In this document: piece after piece, positions 1 to 11,162 of the stretch
Layout of the letters: each line of letters opens with the position of its first letter
How positions within the stretch are numbered: position 1 is the stretch's first letter
Source: Ampelocalamus luodianensis
Lineage: Eukaryota; Streptophyta; Magnoliopsida; Poales; Poaceae
Length of the DNA stretch: 64,000 nucleotides
Reading direction: 5' to 3'
NCBI GenBank assembly: GCA_036346255.1
Contig: CM070633.1
Span: forward strand, 3,410,001 to 3,474,000
The notes under the pieces: generated by a model
What the model saw: only the letters and a program-made list of their open reading frames with translations
Database searches by the model: none
Told to the model about the DNA's origin: nothing
Program-made: the position numbers and the translations under genes

Positions 1-59
1 GTTCGGATTTGCAAGTTCGGGTCCCGACAAAAAACCGAGTATATGGCTATTTTTTAGGC

Positions 60-327
60 TTGTAAAACATTCATTTGGCTGAGAGTATGGTTTACTGAGT
101 TTTGTGGAAGTACGTCTTGCATTATAATTATTTGTGACAGACATAATGCTATTTACCTTACGAAAGATCAGATGTTCTATAAGAGAATGAAGCACATTGA
201 CGCCAAATATCACTATATTCGAAGTGTTATTACTCATGGTGTTATTAAAGTCAGCAACATAATTACTCATAATAATACAACTGATATGTTAACAAAGCTA
301 GTTGCTAAGTTGGGTATCACTCACTAG
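60..327 (+). pseudogene. copia retrotransposon RNase H C-terminal fragment
   Basis: An open frame from about 124 to the TAG at 325-327 reads the end of a Ty1/copia RNase H domain. Recognisable pieces are NAIYLTKDQMFYKRMKHID, then KYHYIRSVI, then a degenerate TDMLTK. These are the usual final motifs before the copia stop codon. The part before about 120 is degraded and the rest of the polyprotein lies outside the window. The coding strand is plus, and an LTR start follows at 428. Confidence 0.85.
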
Positions 328-427
328 TCATATGGACTTTTGACGTAAAAGGTGTTCATGCTGATTTGATTGGAGCAGTTTATTGCGTTCTTCGACTACT
401 TGAGGGAATTCGGCTCAAGGCGAAGAT

Positions 428-954
428 TGTTGAAGTTTGATCCAAATTCATACTATGTCTATGTAGGAGACTGCACCATCCCATGCCAGACGTGGCATGA
501 CCGGTGCTAGAGCCAGGCGTGGGCACACCAGATGTGGTATCGACCAAGCAAACCATCTCTGATTCTGTTTCATTCTCCGTTCAGAACTATTTTTCCTCGC
601 CCTATGTATGTACCCCTGTAGTCACACGTTTTAGACGTCGTGTCGTCTGGTGCTGGTTATCTCTCCTCATGTAATGATTTTTGCCTTGTGTGTCTGTGAT
701 TTTTTCCCACAAAGGTTTTCCCATGAAAATTCGCGTCCTCCTATCTCTCTATTTTTCAACAAAGTATATTCATGTTCAGTTCTTTTTGACGGAAAAAGAT
801 CCGTGCGAGATAGGGCGAACTTCCAAATCCACGTGCATAGAAATTTGAGTAGCATCTTCTCTTTTTGAGAATCAAGAGGTTAGATTTCTTTCATCAGCAG
901 GAGAAACATCGTTATGAATGCACGAGACAAGAAAGTCTAGTACCTGGCTTAATC
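428..954 (+). repeat. partial 3' LTR of the copia element
   Basis: A purine-rich stretch (CAAGGCGAAGAT) is followed at 428 by TGTTGAAGTTTG, the usual copia arrangement of polypurine tract and LTR start about 100 bp after the RNase H stop. The LTR end is not clear. It is interrupted or followed by the SINE at 964. Confidence 0.6.
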
Positions 955-963
955 AAGTATAAG

Positions 964-1249
964 GAGGTGAGAACCAAGCTTTACTTTGGTGGTTAGTGGA
1001 GGTGGTTGTACCCCCAGTCCACCAGGGTTCAAACCCTATATTTGACCCTGTGTGTCTCATTAAGAAGAATTTTCTTTCAGTGGGAGGCGACGTACCCATC
1101 GAAAGCGAGGCGCCGATGGTGACTTCGTCATTTCTTCGTCAAGCTCCGCTCGTCCGGTTTTCAGTAGACGTCGTGTGTGTGAGTGCATGCGTGTGGTGGT
1201 GTGCGTATGTGTGGACGTCTATGTGTTGTACTAGGTGATTCTAAAAAAA
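964..1249 (+). mobile_element. tRNA-derived SINE with target duplication
   Basis: The 5' part carries polymerase III promoter elements: an A-box-like TGGTTAGTGG at 990-999 and a B box GGTTCAAACCC near 1026. The element ends in a short A tract (1243-1250). It is flanked by a 9-bp duplication, AAGTATAAG, at 955-963 and 1250-1258. The 3' half is GT-rich. The overall plan matches grass SINEs; the subfamily was not determined. Confidence 0.85.
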
Positions 1250-1348
1250 AAGTATAAGCAGGACTAGATGACAATGCTTGTTTAGAGAGGATATGAGCTG
1301 CTAAATTTGCCGGGCGCCTTGAATGCACAATGTTAAAAGAAGAAAAAT

Positions 1349-1655
1349 CACTAATACAGCAGAGCACTGTAGGGGCGGCTGGTGAGCCTCTGTAGAGGCG
1401 GCTCGGCCAGCCGCCCCTACCCAACCGTCGCCACAAATCAGAGATTTGTAGGCGATTCTGAACCGCCTACAAATCTTATTTGTAGAGGCGGTTGGTTTCT
1501 AGAGCCCCTACAAGCTGTTTTGTAGAGGCGACTTGTAATCCAGCCGCCTCTACAAATTAGATTTGTAAGGCGGCTTAGATGACCAGCCGCCTCTGTAATT
1601 TTCTGTGGAGGCGGCTTGCAACCACTGACCGCCCTACAATCATTTTCCGCCAAAA
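1349..1655. repeat. left TIR and subterminal repeat cluster of the first CACTA element
   Basis: The 5-bp CACTA terminus is followed by about ten direct and inverted copies of a roughly 13-bp unit of the type TGTAGAGGCGGCT / AGCCGCCTCTACA. Such clusters are the binding sites of the regulatory protein (TNPA-type) in the En/Spm family. Confidence 0.85.
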
Positions 1656-1694
1656 AAATTCAAATTCTCAAACCACGGTACATATATCAAACCA

Positions 1695-1697
<3 letters not shown>

Positions 1698-1768
<71 letters not shown>
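1698..1768. repeat. (AT)n microsatellite
   Basis: An uninterrupted run of about 35 AT dinucleotides lies inside the left end of the CACTA element. It explains the long Tyr-Ile open frames that cross it. Confidence 0.97.
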
Positions 1769-1771
<3 letters not shown>

Positions 1772-1999
1772 GAAGACATGATATTAACAAGTTCAACGAG
1801 ACATTATATTCACATCCGCAGCAACATCATGTTTATAATTTATCATTAGAAACACTTGTAGCATAAAGTGCGATAACATTACATACACATTGTTCTCAAT
1901 GTCCTAAATGCATTCCTTCCCACTCACGAAGGAACTCGTACTCGAGCGACGTCCTAGCATAGGCGTGTCGTCATGGTATGTACCTCGGCGTGTATAATA

Positions 2000-3363
2000 G
2001 CATCCATTATGAAGTTGCAAATGTCCCAGACGAGCTCCGGGAGGCTATCATCGTTGAGTGGTTTTCTACAAATTCCTATCTCATCTTTCCACTACAAGAC
2101 AATTTTAAGTTTAGTATTTCATAACATATGCGTGTGTTATACGGACGAGTGAATTAGTTATAACATACCATAAAGGGTGTCTCTGTAGCACGGTGACACT
2201 CATGTAAGTGCATACGTAATATCCACAGTGCAAACTCCGGACTTACGCGTGGCACTGTGAGTTTCGCATATAAAACGTCAATGCTTGTGGCGGCAGCGTA
2301 ATGTAAGTACTAAAGTAAGTTGCACTTACCGCCATCTTGTTTTGACATATAGGTCACCCTTCCTCTCGGATCATGCACCCTTTGAGTTTGTTGACGTAGT
2401 ACCATGCGCTCTGCTCGAATGAATTTAACAAAAGCAACTTAGTTAGTATTGAAAAGTCAAAACTGATGAGGATGGTTGATAAGTATACGTCTTAAGAATG
2501 CTTATGAAATCTTTGTAAGCGACTCGTCATAATCAAGTGGATCCATGACCCACGCCATGCCTAGCTTGAGGTCGACGACTACACAAATCCAATGCTTGCT
2601 GCATGAATTTAATCATAGGAATAGATAAGCTCGTTTGCATCGAACAAAATAATATGGCTCATTAATGATTGAAGGATATAGTTAAACTTACTTGAAGTTA
2701 TGCGGTAGAAATATATAGGATTTGTCTTGCATTACGGAGAAAGCTCTCAAATATACGCGCAACCTTATAGCACTCCTTCCTAATTTTTCATTCCGTATTT
2801 TATCTTTCTCCTCAACGGTCTCTCCACGGGCCAGCTCCTTGTGGTCAGTCCCCACTTGTCGGGAAATTAAACATCGTCTGGGCTATTAATTGAGGTCCAA
2901 GTACCTGCTTGGTCTTTGCTAGGAAGTTTACTTGAAATGTGCACTTGCATTCTACAAATCATAGCGGGTTAGTTAGTTATAACAAAATCTAAAGATTACA
3001 ATCATATCAATGCAATAGGAGTAGGACTTACAGGCACCACACGCGAATGAGATTGGTTTCCATTTCTCCGAGGCGAAAGATAGTATGGATGTCATCAAAG
3101 TCAAAGGCAATTTGTCCTTTTGGGCCTCCAAATGTCATGGGCGGGAACCTTGCCTCTATGAGATTTACCTTCGTCGGGATAGCACGCAAGTACCAATCAT
3201 GAAACCTTTTCATTCCAATTGGTAGATACTGGATCACCCGATTTGGAAGGAAACACTTGCCTCTTTCATATTTTTGCGGGCAATTCTTTGACCATGTGAT
3301 GCATTCAACATTTACGTACTTGCAAGTAACCTGGTTGGTTTTGGTTGGTGCCTGCCCTTGCAC
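2000..3363 (-). pseudogene. 3' part of the second CACTA gene, Ulp1/C48 peptidase-like
   Basis: Read on the minus strand, 3363-3028 gives a reading frame with FHDWYLRA and FDFDDIHTIFRL, typical of the conserved middle of the second gene in grass CACTA elements. Further on, 2520-2580 encodes VVDLKLGMAWVMDPLDYDES and about 2365-2420 encodes QSAWYYVNKLKGCM. These patterns resemble the Ulp1-type C48 peptidase-like tail of these proteins, including the LDY segment after a conserved Asp. The frame is broken many times, so no working protease is expected. The 5' exons lie at 7218-8790, beyond the inserted solo LTR. Confidence 0.65.
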
Positions 3364-3709
3364 TTGTTTCCGTTCTTTGGTGACCGCCTTCTCGGATCTT
3401 GGCGCTTGGTTCTCGGCTTGAACATATCATGGCCATACCACCTTTCCACCCCACGACATCATCATCGGCACATAAGTGACCTTATCTTGATTGGATGCTT
3501 TTTGAATTTCGGCTCATTGTGGGCACCTTGGTGCATCAACTTGTTCCGCATGCTCTTCATCTTTGCAGCGACCTCTTGTTGTTCATGTGTCGGCTACACA
3601 TCCTCCGGAGGCGGTGAAGACGGTGGCATATCATGAGGCACGTCATCGCGAGGTGGTGGTGTCTGCATCTCAGGCAATTGTTGGTCATGATGTGGTGTCT
3701 GTATCTCCC

Positions 3710-6700
3710 TGTAACAGCCCAAATTTTGAAGAAATTAAAATTTATGTATTTTGTGGATTTTCTGGTTTTTCAAAAGCTTTCCTTAATTAAATTAAAGCTA
3801 AACAAATTTATGTGCAAAATATATTACCACAAAATAGCTGGAAATATTTTATTTAAGTCCTAAATACTCCAGAGAATTTCTGTGAATTTTCTCAGAATTT
3901 TTGGACTTAAATTACTATATTCTAAAGCCTAATTGAATTATCAGCAATTATTTTAATCGAAAACCAAAAGAAAACCCCAAACAGTCAATGGGCCGAAACC
4001 CACTCGGCCCAGACCTTTTTCCCGCGCGCGCGGCCCGCACCAGCCCAGCCGCGCTGCCTCCCCCTCCTCTCACTGACATCAGGTCCCACCGGTCAGTCTC
4101 TCTCTGTTTCGCACCACTTGAACCCCTGTCAGCCGTTGGATCTAAATCCAACGGCCAAAACTCAATAAAACATTCGGACTACTCGAACATCCCAACGACC
4201 GGTGACCGTTAGATCTACATCCAACGGCTACGCCCAAACCCAACTTACCGTTTCACCCCATCTAATCTCAACCGTCCGATCAAAATCGGACGTACCCCCA
4301 ATCGTCTTCCTCCTTTCCTTCTTCTTCCTCCACCTTCCTTTCTTGCCGCGAAGCCGCCATGGATACAAATCGAGAACCTTCCATACGGCTAAATCGGGCA
4401 AATCATGAAATCTCGCGCATTGAAGTCACGACCGCTCGCCTCGACACGGCCGTGTCTTTCCATCCCGTAGCCCCAAATCCCGATTCATCGCGCGCGTGCG
4501 CACGACCGTCGCGCCCACGTTGAACCATCCATGCCGCGCCCTATAAATAGGTGCGCGGGAGCACCTCCTTCACCGCACCTCAAAGCCACCATCCACAGCC
4601 CTCCTCCCTGCTTGAAGCGCCCGGAATTCGAGTTCTTCGCCGGCGACCGCAAAAGCTTCGAGCTCCATTTTTCGCCGCCACCGAAGCTCCTCCGCCTCAT
4701 TGTCAACACCATTGTCATCGCCTTGTCGCCGCAAAGCCGATCGTCATCCACCTCGCCAAAGGGCCTCGGGAACACCTTCGCCGCCGTCGACCTCAAACCG
4801 CGCCGCTCTCCGCCGCCGCCACCTCGTCACGCCCGCCACCGCAAGGTAGTGCCCTAACATCGACATCGCACGGCTTCATTTTGCGCGACGACCATTTGGC
4901 TCGCGCGGCGAGAACGCCGCGAGCTCGAGCCCTAACTGCTGCCGCTCACCGGAGCCGACGTGGCTCGGCCACGTCGCGGCCAGGTCAGCGCCACCTCGAC
5001 CAGCAAGCCTACGTGGCTACCGCGTGTCGGCCACATCAACCGGTCCACCCCGTCCCTCCGAACCAAAAGCCGTAGGCTTGGTTCACGTAGACCGTGTCTA
5101 TGACACGTGGGCCCACATGTCAGGAATTAGTTTTAATTCCTTTAATTTCCGGAAAACCCATCGCTGGCGTCAGCTTGCGCAATAAATAGAATTTCCTTTA
5201 GAAAAATAATTCAGAGAATTCAAGTAAATTCCAGATTTTGTATTAAACTTCTAAAATTCATAACTTTTGCATATGAACTCCAATTTGGGTGGTTCAAATT
5301 GCAAAATTTGTCTAAAATCATAATCTAGCTAACTAAAGCAAAATATTTCAATTTGGAAGTAATTTGTTTTGTATTTTTGAATTTATTTGAATTTGGAGTT
5401 AATTTGTCGTAATTTCACGTATAGACCTCGACGACTCCGGAGAGTTAGATCCTTCCGACGATTTAGAATTTCAAGACTTCAACGAAGGCAAGTTGCACTA
5501 TTGATCATATTGTTCCCAGTACTTTAAATTACTTAATTCCTGTTTTAAATTACTATTGCATGCATATGTTTATATAATGGTTTAAATGTCCTGTTTATAT
5601 ATAGTTACTCCAATCTCCATTGTATGGCCAATTTGATTTTTGAATATGAATACCATGACACCCTTAGGCAAAGTTATATTAAAATTTGACATATGCTTAG
5701 CCACGCTTAGACCACTTTTATTTGGGAAGGTTTAGCCAAATCCTTTACAATTTGATTTTAAATCATTTCGGTGGTATTGTTTTACCGCGGAAGGCTTTTA
5801 TGAGTTTTCACTCTAAATAAAATAAAATGGGTTTGGACTTGGGCGTGATGGAAGTATGGTGGGTGCAGGTTCATGCACGGGCCTAATCTGGTTAGGATTA
5901 CGGTCCATGGGTTTATTTAAATGGAAAGTCGCCCAAGTCAGTTAAGGACCGGTCTTTGAGCGTATTTTGCTACGCCTTACCGTACCACCACATGTCTGGA
6001 ATGGGACAGATTTGGCTAAATAATCTGTGGTATCTTAGTGATATTTATTCTATGTTGTATGTGTGGGTGTTGGTTAGACATTAGTCCCACCAGCGCAAGA
6101 GGGGCTTAGGAGGATGGTTAGTCCAATGGTAGTGAAACCTTAGCGGGCATAAATACATTAAGATACTGCTTTGTAACGGCCTCATGATAATTGCTTAGTC
6201 ACACGCCTTCGGAAGCGTGCATTGGCCGACATTAAAAACATATTATCTCGTGTGGGTAAAGCTGTACAAACTCTGCAGAGTAGAAACTATTCGAATAGCC
6301 GCGTCCGCGGTCATGGACATGCTAGCAAAGCCACTCTAAGTTAGACTTGTTTTTGGTTTATAAAATGTTTTTCACAGATGTTTTTAGGATGGATAGTCCT
6401 ATGGTAAAAATTGGGCGGTTAGCCAAAGTGTCAGGAGGGTATCCTTCACTATTCATTTATTGGAGGTTATCCACGATTCATTGTCATCTTAATCACTGAT
6501 TTCAAGTATGTTATTAAAATTGGCCTTAAGAAAACTATTAATGGTATTTATTCTGAAAATGCTGTTTATGCTAAACAACCCTGCCATTATCCTTTGTTTA
6601 CCCTATGCATGCATTAACCTTCAATATTGGGTGTAACTTGCAAGCACGGTAGTTGTGCTTACTCTTGCTGAATAATCTTTATTCAGGAGAAGACCTCTAT

Positions 6701-6960
6701 CAGGACGGTGAGGACCTGGACGAATAGGCTACGTCCCCAGACGATTGCCTGTGGTAAGTCGTGTGGCCTACTACTATTTTTTTCCGCTGTGTTATTTCTT
6801 TTCATTTGGCTTTAGGCCCAGTTGTAATAAAACTCTGAGATAATATTAATAAAGAGCGTGATATGATTTTGCTATCACTTTTGATGACTGTGTACACTGG
6901 AAATCCTGGACTAGTGTATAAACACAGAGAATTCAGGGTCCTTCGTTCCCGGGTTCGACA
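3710..6960 (+). mobile_element. solo LTR, Tekay/Del-like gypsy, 3251 bp
   Basis: The block starts TGTAACAGCCC and ends GGGTTCGACA, so it has the TG...CA ends of an LTR. It is flanked by perfect 5-bp duplications CTCCC (3705-3709 and 6961-6965). A TATA-like box (CCTATAAATAGG) sits near 4540 and is followed by a GC-rich transcribed-looking segment. The length and the TGTAACA start fit the long LTRs of the Tekay/Del chromovirus lineage. No internal domain or second LTR is present, so this is the product of LTR-LTR recombination. Open frames inside it (for example 4485-5075) are LTR sequence and not genes. Confidence 0.93.
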
Positions 6961-7217
6961 CTCCCCCTCCTCAACTCCCTCCAAACGTAACGGTGTCTGC
7001 ACAGGCGATGTAATCGTAGTCAATATGATGTCTCGCTTGTGCGGGAGGACGGCCAGTTCACTACTTCTCCGAGTATTTGGAGTCCTCGGGAGTTGGAAAG
7101 TCTATCCTCCATCGGCTGAATTCGGACTTCACGGTGCGAATCTCGACCCTAGTGTAGTCCGCGGGATCCGATTAGTGTGATAAGTGCCTCTGGAGGATGT
7201 GCCTCACCGTTGCCACC

Positions 7218-8790
7218 TCAATCATATTTGATTGCTGCCCATGAGAACAACCAAAGTGCAAGGAGTAGGTTCCGTATGCGATCGGCGGCGGTTGTGGCTG
7301 CGATGGAACCTTGGCTGCTGCGAACTTCCAGTTGTCCCGGTGGTGGCATTACGATTCGTGCCTCCGTTGATGATCCTTGCTCACGCAACGCCTTCGCAAC
7401 TAGAGCCTTTACTTGGACCTCAAGGTTAGCCTCTCGGTCTCTATCATGTTTCTTGTACATGTGCCTATCCTCTTCAAATCCCTCCTTCCATATCACTCTT
7501 TTCCCTAGCCCCGACACGGCTGTGTGTGCTCGGGGTTTCCCAAGGCAAGGCTAAGCTCATCCCTCTCTCTGGAAGGCTTAAATAAGCCCTTACGCATTGT
7601 TCAACATAGTTCAATATCTTTGATATCTGTCTCTTGATCTCCGCTTACTAAACTTAAACGCCTTGGATGCTTCTTTATTCCTCGAAAGGATCCAGTTCCT
7701 TGTGCGCTTTGAAACCCCGCAAGTTGTATGTCCCGGTGATCGGCATCTTCCTCTATCTTCCTAAATTGCTCTTCCTTTCCATAGTACCCACCGGTCCTAG
7801 ATGATGGTGGTGCACGTTCTTCTTCGCCCGCTCGATTGTTACGCACGCGAGGGCCAATGCTTCATTGAAGTCTTACGAGCCACAAACCGCTCCCATTGTC
7901 CGGGAGTTATGTTGCCAAACTCCTTGAAGGAGTTAATCCCTTTGGACATATTTGGCGTTGAGGGACGACTTCCAACCTCTCCATGACTCTCAATCGCTTC
8001 ATAGCGTGACGGCGTACCATTTCCTCGGTTCCGCGGGAATCTAAAACTGGTCATCGCTTATCCCATAAGACTTTCTTTGTATCAGTGGTACTTCTTTCCA
8101 AGTTGGGATTGCGGGTTCAACTCATCTCTTACAGCGCCCCAATTGCGTTACGCCACTTAGCTCTGAGATGTTTTGGCTCAAGTGGCTCCCCTAGCCTCCC
8201 GACCTCTCTTATCACATATACTGTGTCCTTTGGATATATGTTAGCACTTCTTTTCCCTCGTCCCCTCTTTGCCTGGCTGCCCGAGTTTGTGGCTTCGGGT
8301 TGTGGAGCCGAGGCGCCATCGATGTCTCTGCTACTTCTTGCCTCTGTGGCTCTGTGGCTCTTGCCTGCTCTCCAGCTTCCTCTGCTACTTCTTGTCTGGC
8401 GAGATGTCGCCGACGTCGTAGAGTTCGAGAAGGGGCCTATTAGGTCGAAGTGTTAGTAATGATAACACGATCTTATATACAAGCATAATGTATGAAATAA
8501 GGCTTTATCCCTACCTCCTCGTTCGGATCAAAATCCCTGTCCAACTCCTCTTCGGTTGGCCTCTGTCTGTTACCAGGTGGGAAAGGATCCTCCGGACTTA
8601 CATATCCCTCTTCTTCATCCTCGTCAGCGTCTTCATCATTAGCCTCCTCATGGTCCCCATCTAATAACATTTGTAGATCATCGTCTAGCTCCTGGTTGAA
8701 CTGCTTCTCAGTAAGCAACTCTGGTTGTTCGTCTTCAAAGATTGGCACTTGTTCAGGGCCTCGGGTTGTGTCGTCTGTTGTCCCCATCAT
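7218..8790 (-). pseudogene. 5' part of the second CACTA gene (TNPA-like/transposon protein)
   Basis: Several collinear minus-strand segments belong to one decayed gene. 8790-8473 is a very acidic stretch with EDEEEGYVSPEDPFPPGN. 8054-7839 contains NITPGQWERFV. 7517-7218 contains VIWKEGFEEDRHMYKK followed by a heptad-like Arg/Glu-rich segment. This set is characteristic of the second open reading frame of grass CACTA elements. The gene continues at 3363-2000 past the inserted solo LTR. Frames shift between segments, so it is not functional as it stands. Confidence 0.65.
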
Positions 8791-9092
8791 TTTGTGCTTT
8801 GTTCTAATAGATGCAACAAATACAGATAAACAATACTATTACTGATCCTCTAATAGAGCAGCGGTAGTAGTAGTAGGGAAGAGAGATGAGAGTAGTACAA
8901 GTAGAACATATGCACTCCAATGAGAATTGACATGATCATTAAAACAGAAACTCAGTTTGAGAGCATAAGAGGCGTTACAACAGTCTAACCAGCTATTAGT
9001 CATCATGAAATGGGTCCTACTACCTCACAAGGGGCCATAGCCAATAGATGAGTACATGGTTATAGGTACAACATCACGACAATTGTTCCCGT

Positions 9093-9320
9093 CTAACAAT
9101 GTAAAAGATGAGCACCGCCAACATTAAAGACTGGACCATGCAAACAAGAAATAGCCAAGATTTTTTGCAACGCAAGGCAAAGAGCCGCAAAAACTCTGTC
9201 ATCTTCACAACGGTTGAACTCTAAGTAGGAAGACTCGCCTCTTGTTTTGATTGGAAGCTTTTGTAGCGGCGATTCACGAAAACCCGATGACTTGAGCATG
9301 GCATTGAGCCCAGGTTGCAA
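9093..9320 (-). other. unrecognised 75-codon open frame inside the CACTA element
   Basis: A clean frame encodes a neutral protein with a hydrophobic C-terminal part (LCLALQKILAISCLHGPVF). I do not recognise it. It lies next to the captured RPS13 exon and in an AT-rich intron-like context, so it may be part of the same captured host sequence. It has no recognisable promoter or splice partners. Confidence 0.2.
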
Positions 9321-9873
9321 AGACCATGCCTAAGCTAACAAAACATACCAATAACAAGTGAAATTTAGCTCCAAATACACATTTCTAATGAATTTTTTTT
9401 CCTTCTCTTTATTGATCTTCGTATTTCTGTCCAAACTATCCAACAAGAGGCATAAATCATTTCACAACTATAAATTAGCACTAGCCAAATTTTGTTATCC
9501 TACAAACACATACAAATTTCATTCTTGATAGAATCAGTGCCGCTTTATATTTATTTGCAACAATAAGAACCGAAAATGACAATATCAACCTTTAAAATCA
9601 AGCTTTACACCTCAAATTGAAGTTTTATCACATGTTTATGTATTCAGCATGCATGCTATAATACAACCAGTGTCCAGGACAATGTCCAAAATGACAAGCT
9701 AACTCCAAAGAAGCATCACATTGCATGCTCAAACATGTCTAGCTAGCTTAAAGCCTTAAATGGGCTAGCATTTAAACAATTTTAGCAAAGATCGACTCTA
9801 CAACACAAATAAGTATTTGAGTAGCAAATAATTAACACATCAGAACGCATCCGCCTACTCTAGAACAAATAAT

Positions 9874-9951
9874 CCTCTCAAGGTGCTTCCTTATCGCCAC
9901 TGCCTTCTTAATCAGGAAGTACAGGTCCTCTGGGATCTCAGGCGCCAGCCC
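9874..9951 (-). pseudogene. RPS13: captured exon fragment of ribosomal protein S13 (uS15)
   Basis: The minus strand encodes GLAPEIPEDLYFLI, then KKAVAIRKHLER, which matches about 26 residues of plant cytosolic ribosomal protein S13. An acceptor-like TAG precedes the first GGCTGG. After the Arg codon the match stops abruptly (IICSRVGG), where the real protein continues NRKDKDSKFR. No other S13 exon was found nearby. The protein normally sits in the small ribosomal subunit; here only a piece is carried inside a CACTA transposon, which is best explained as transduplication of a host gene fragment. Confidence 0.85.
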
Positions 9952-9994
9952 TACTCACCAACACACAACCATCCACACATCAGCGTGACTCTAC

Positions 9995-10280
9995 CGTTGC
10001 GTATAGATAACACAGAGGAGTTCATAGGAGTTCCGTATAGATAACACAGAGGAGTTCCGTACCGGCGTCGGAGAGGGAGCACAGGCGCGTCGGAGAGGGG
10101 AGAGGGAGCACCGTCGCTTCCACTTGCGCGCACCGTCGCTTCCACTTGCGCAAACCCTAATGGCGGGTTCCACTCACGTGTGCTTGGCGAGCAGCACGGC
10201 ACGGTGGTACGCGACGACGACGTCCTCCCTGGGGGAGTAACCGCCCCGCCACGCGCCCCGTCGCTTCCACTTGCGCAAAC
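9995..10280. repeat. short direct repeats, GC-rich
   Basis: GTATAGATAACACAGAGGAG occurs twice (about 10000 and 10034). TCGCTTCCACTTGCGC occurs three times (about 10113, 10136 and 10261). No gene is supported here. The segment sits between the RPS13 fragment and the internal CACTA repeat block. Confidence 0.7.
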
Positions 10281-10373
10281 CCTAACGGCGGCGGGAAAAT
10301 TTTTGGTGTTGTGCGCCCAATGACTTAGCCGATTTCGGCCTCGCCCGCGCCCTCCAGCTTATATAGGAGGGCG

Positions 10374-10645
10374 ATTTGTAGGGGCGGTTGAGATTACAAG
10401 CCGCCCCTAAAAATAGATTTGTAGGGGCGGTTCCTGAACCAGCCGCCCCTACAAATAATTTACAAATTCGGTCATGACGGTTGGATCGAATCCAACGGTG
10501 AGAATCACAGGCAATCGGGCAATCAATGCTCCGGCAATCTGGGCGTTGATTTCCAAGCGGACGACTCGCGATGCGCTCATGTGTGCGGCTCGGCCGGTGC
10601 ATTCGCGATTTGTAGGGCGGTTGAGGTTACAAGCCGCCTATAAAT
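10374..10645. repeat. internal block of CACTA subterminal repeats
   Basis: Direct and inverted TGTAGGGGCGGTT / AGCCGCCCCTACA units, of the same kind as at the ends of the surrounding element, occur at 10374-10470 and 10605-10645, in the middle of the element. This suggests a second, related CACTA end joined into the first. I could not find a CACTA terminus next to the block. Confidence 0.75.
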
Positions 10646-10654
10646 TATTTCCAT

Positions 10655-11133
10655 AGTTTTAATTGAAGTAAATTCTTTTACAAAAATTATTTTAAGTGTA
10701 TGTTCTTGATGTTTGACTATGGATTTTGAAAACGAGCTAAACCTAGGAATGATTTTTAGAGATAGCAAACTAGCTCCAAAAATCATGAAATTTTCTTGGA
10801 GGTTGATGACTCTATGACTCTAGAAGGCTATTTCAAAGGTTTGACCAGGTTTGACTTGCCTCTAAAATATTTCAAATAATTTCCAAAAATTATGAAATAA
10901 ATCGAGGTGTCACAAAGCAACCTTAGAACCAAGGAAAATTATTTCCAAGGGTTCGACACAGATTTCACCAAGGAGGTTGTTGACTTGAGACAAATGAGGA
11001 TTTTAATTTTGGATTTCCCAAAATTCTTTTACAAGAATTTCAGAAAAGCTCAATAGCACAAGGGTGTAAGAAAAGTTTTAAATTATCCTCATTTTATTAC
11101 ATTTGAAACACAAGCCAAAATGGGGATGTTACA
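10655..11133 (-). repeat. truncated Tekay-like LTR, minus orientation
   Basis: The segment ends with GGGGATGTTACA at 11122-11133. Reversed, this is a TGTAACATCCCC LTR start. The AT-rich body resembles the first several hundred bases of the Tekay-like LTR type. The other end is lost, and no target duplication was found. Confidence 0.55.
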
Positions 11134-11162
11134 GGATGTAAAAATAAAAGTTGTAGAACTCA

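Noticed and set aside
1579..1849. Frames with Tyr-Ile repeats
   Set aside because: Direct translation of the (AT)n microsatellite.
2089..2110. CACTACAAGACAATTTTAAG, looking like a CACTA terminus
   Set aside because: No matching inverted end or 3-bp duplication was found, and the position lies within the second CACTA gene.
4485..5075. Three overlapping Pro/Arg-rich frames after a TATA-like box
   Set aside because: They lie within the solo LTR 3710-6960 and reflect its GC-rich transcribed region.
7177..7554. 125-codon plus-strand frame
   Set aside because: It is the shadow of the minus-strand second CACTA gene segment 7517-7218.
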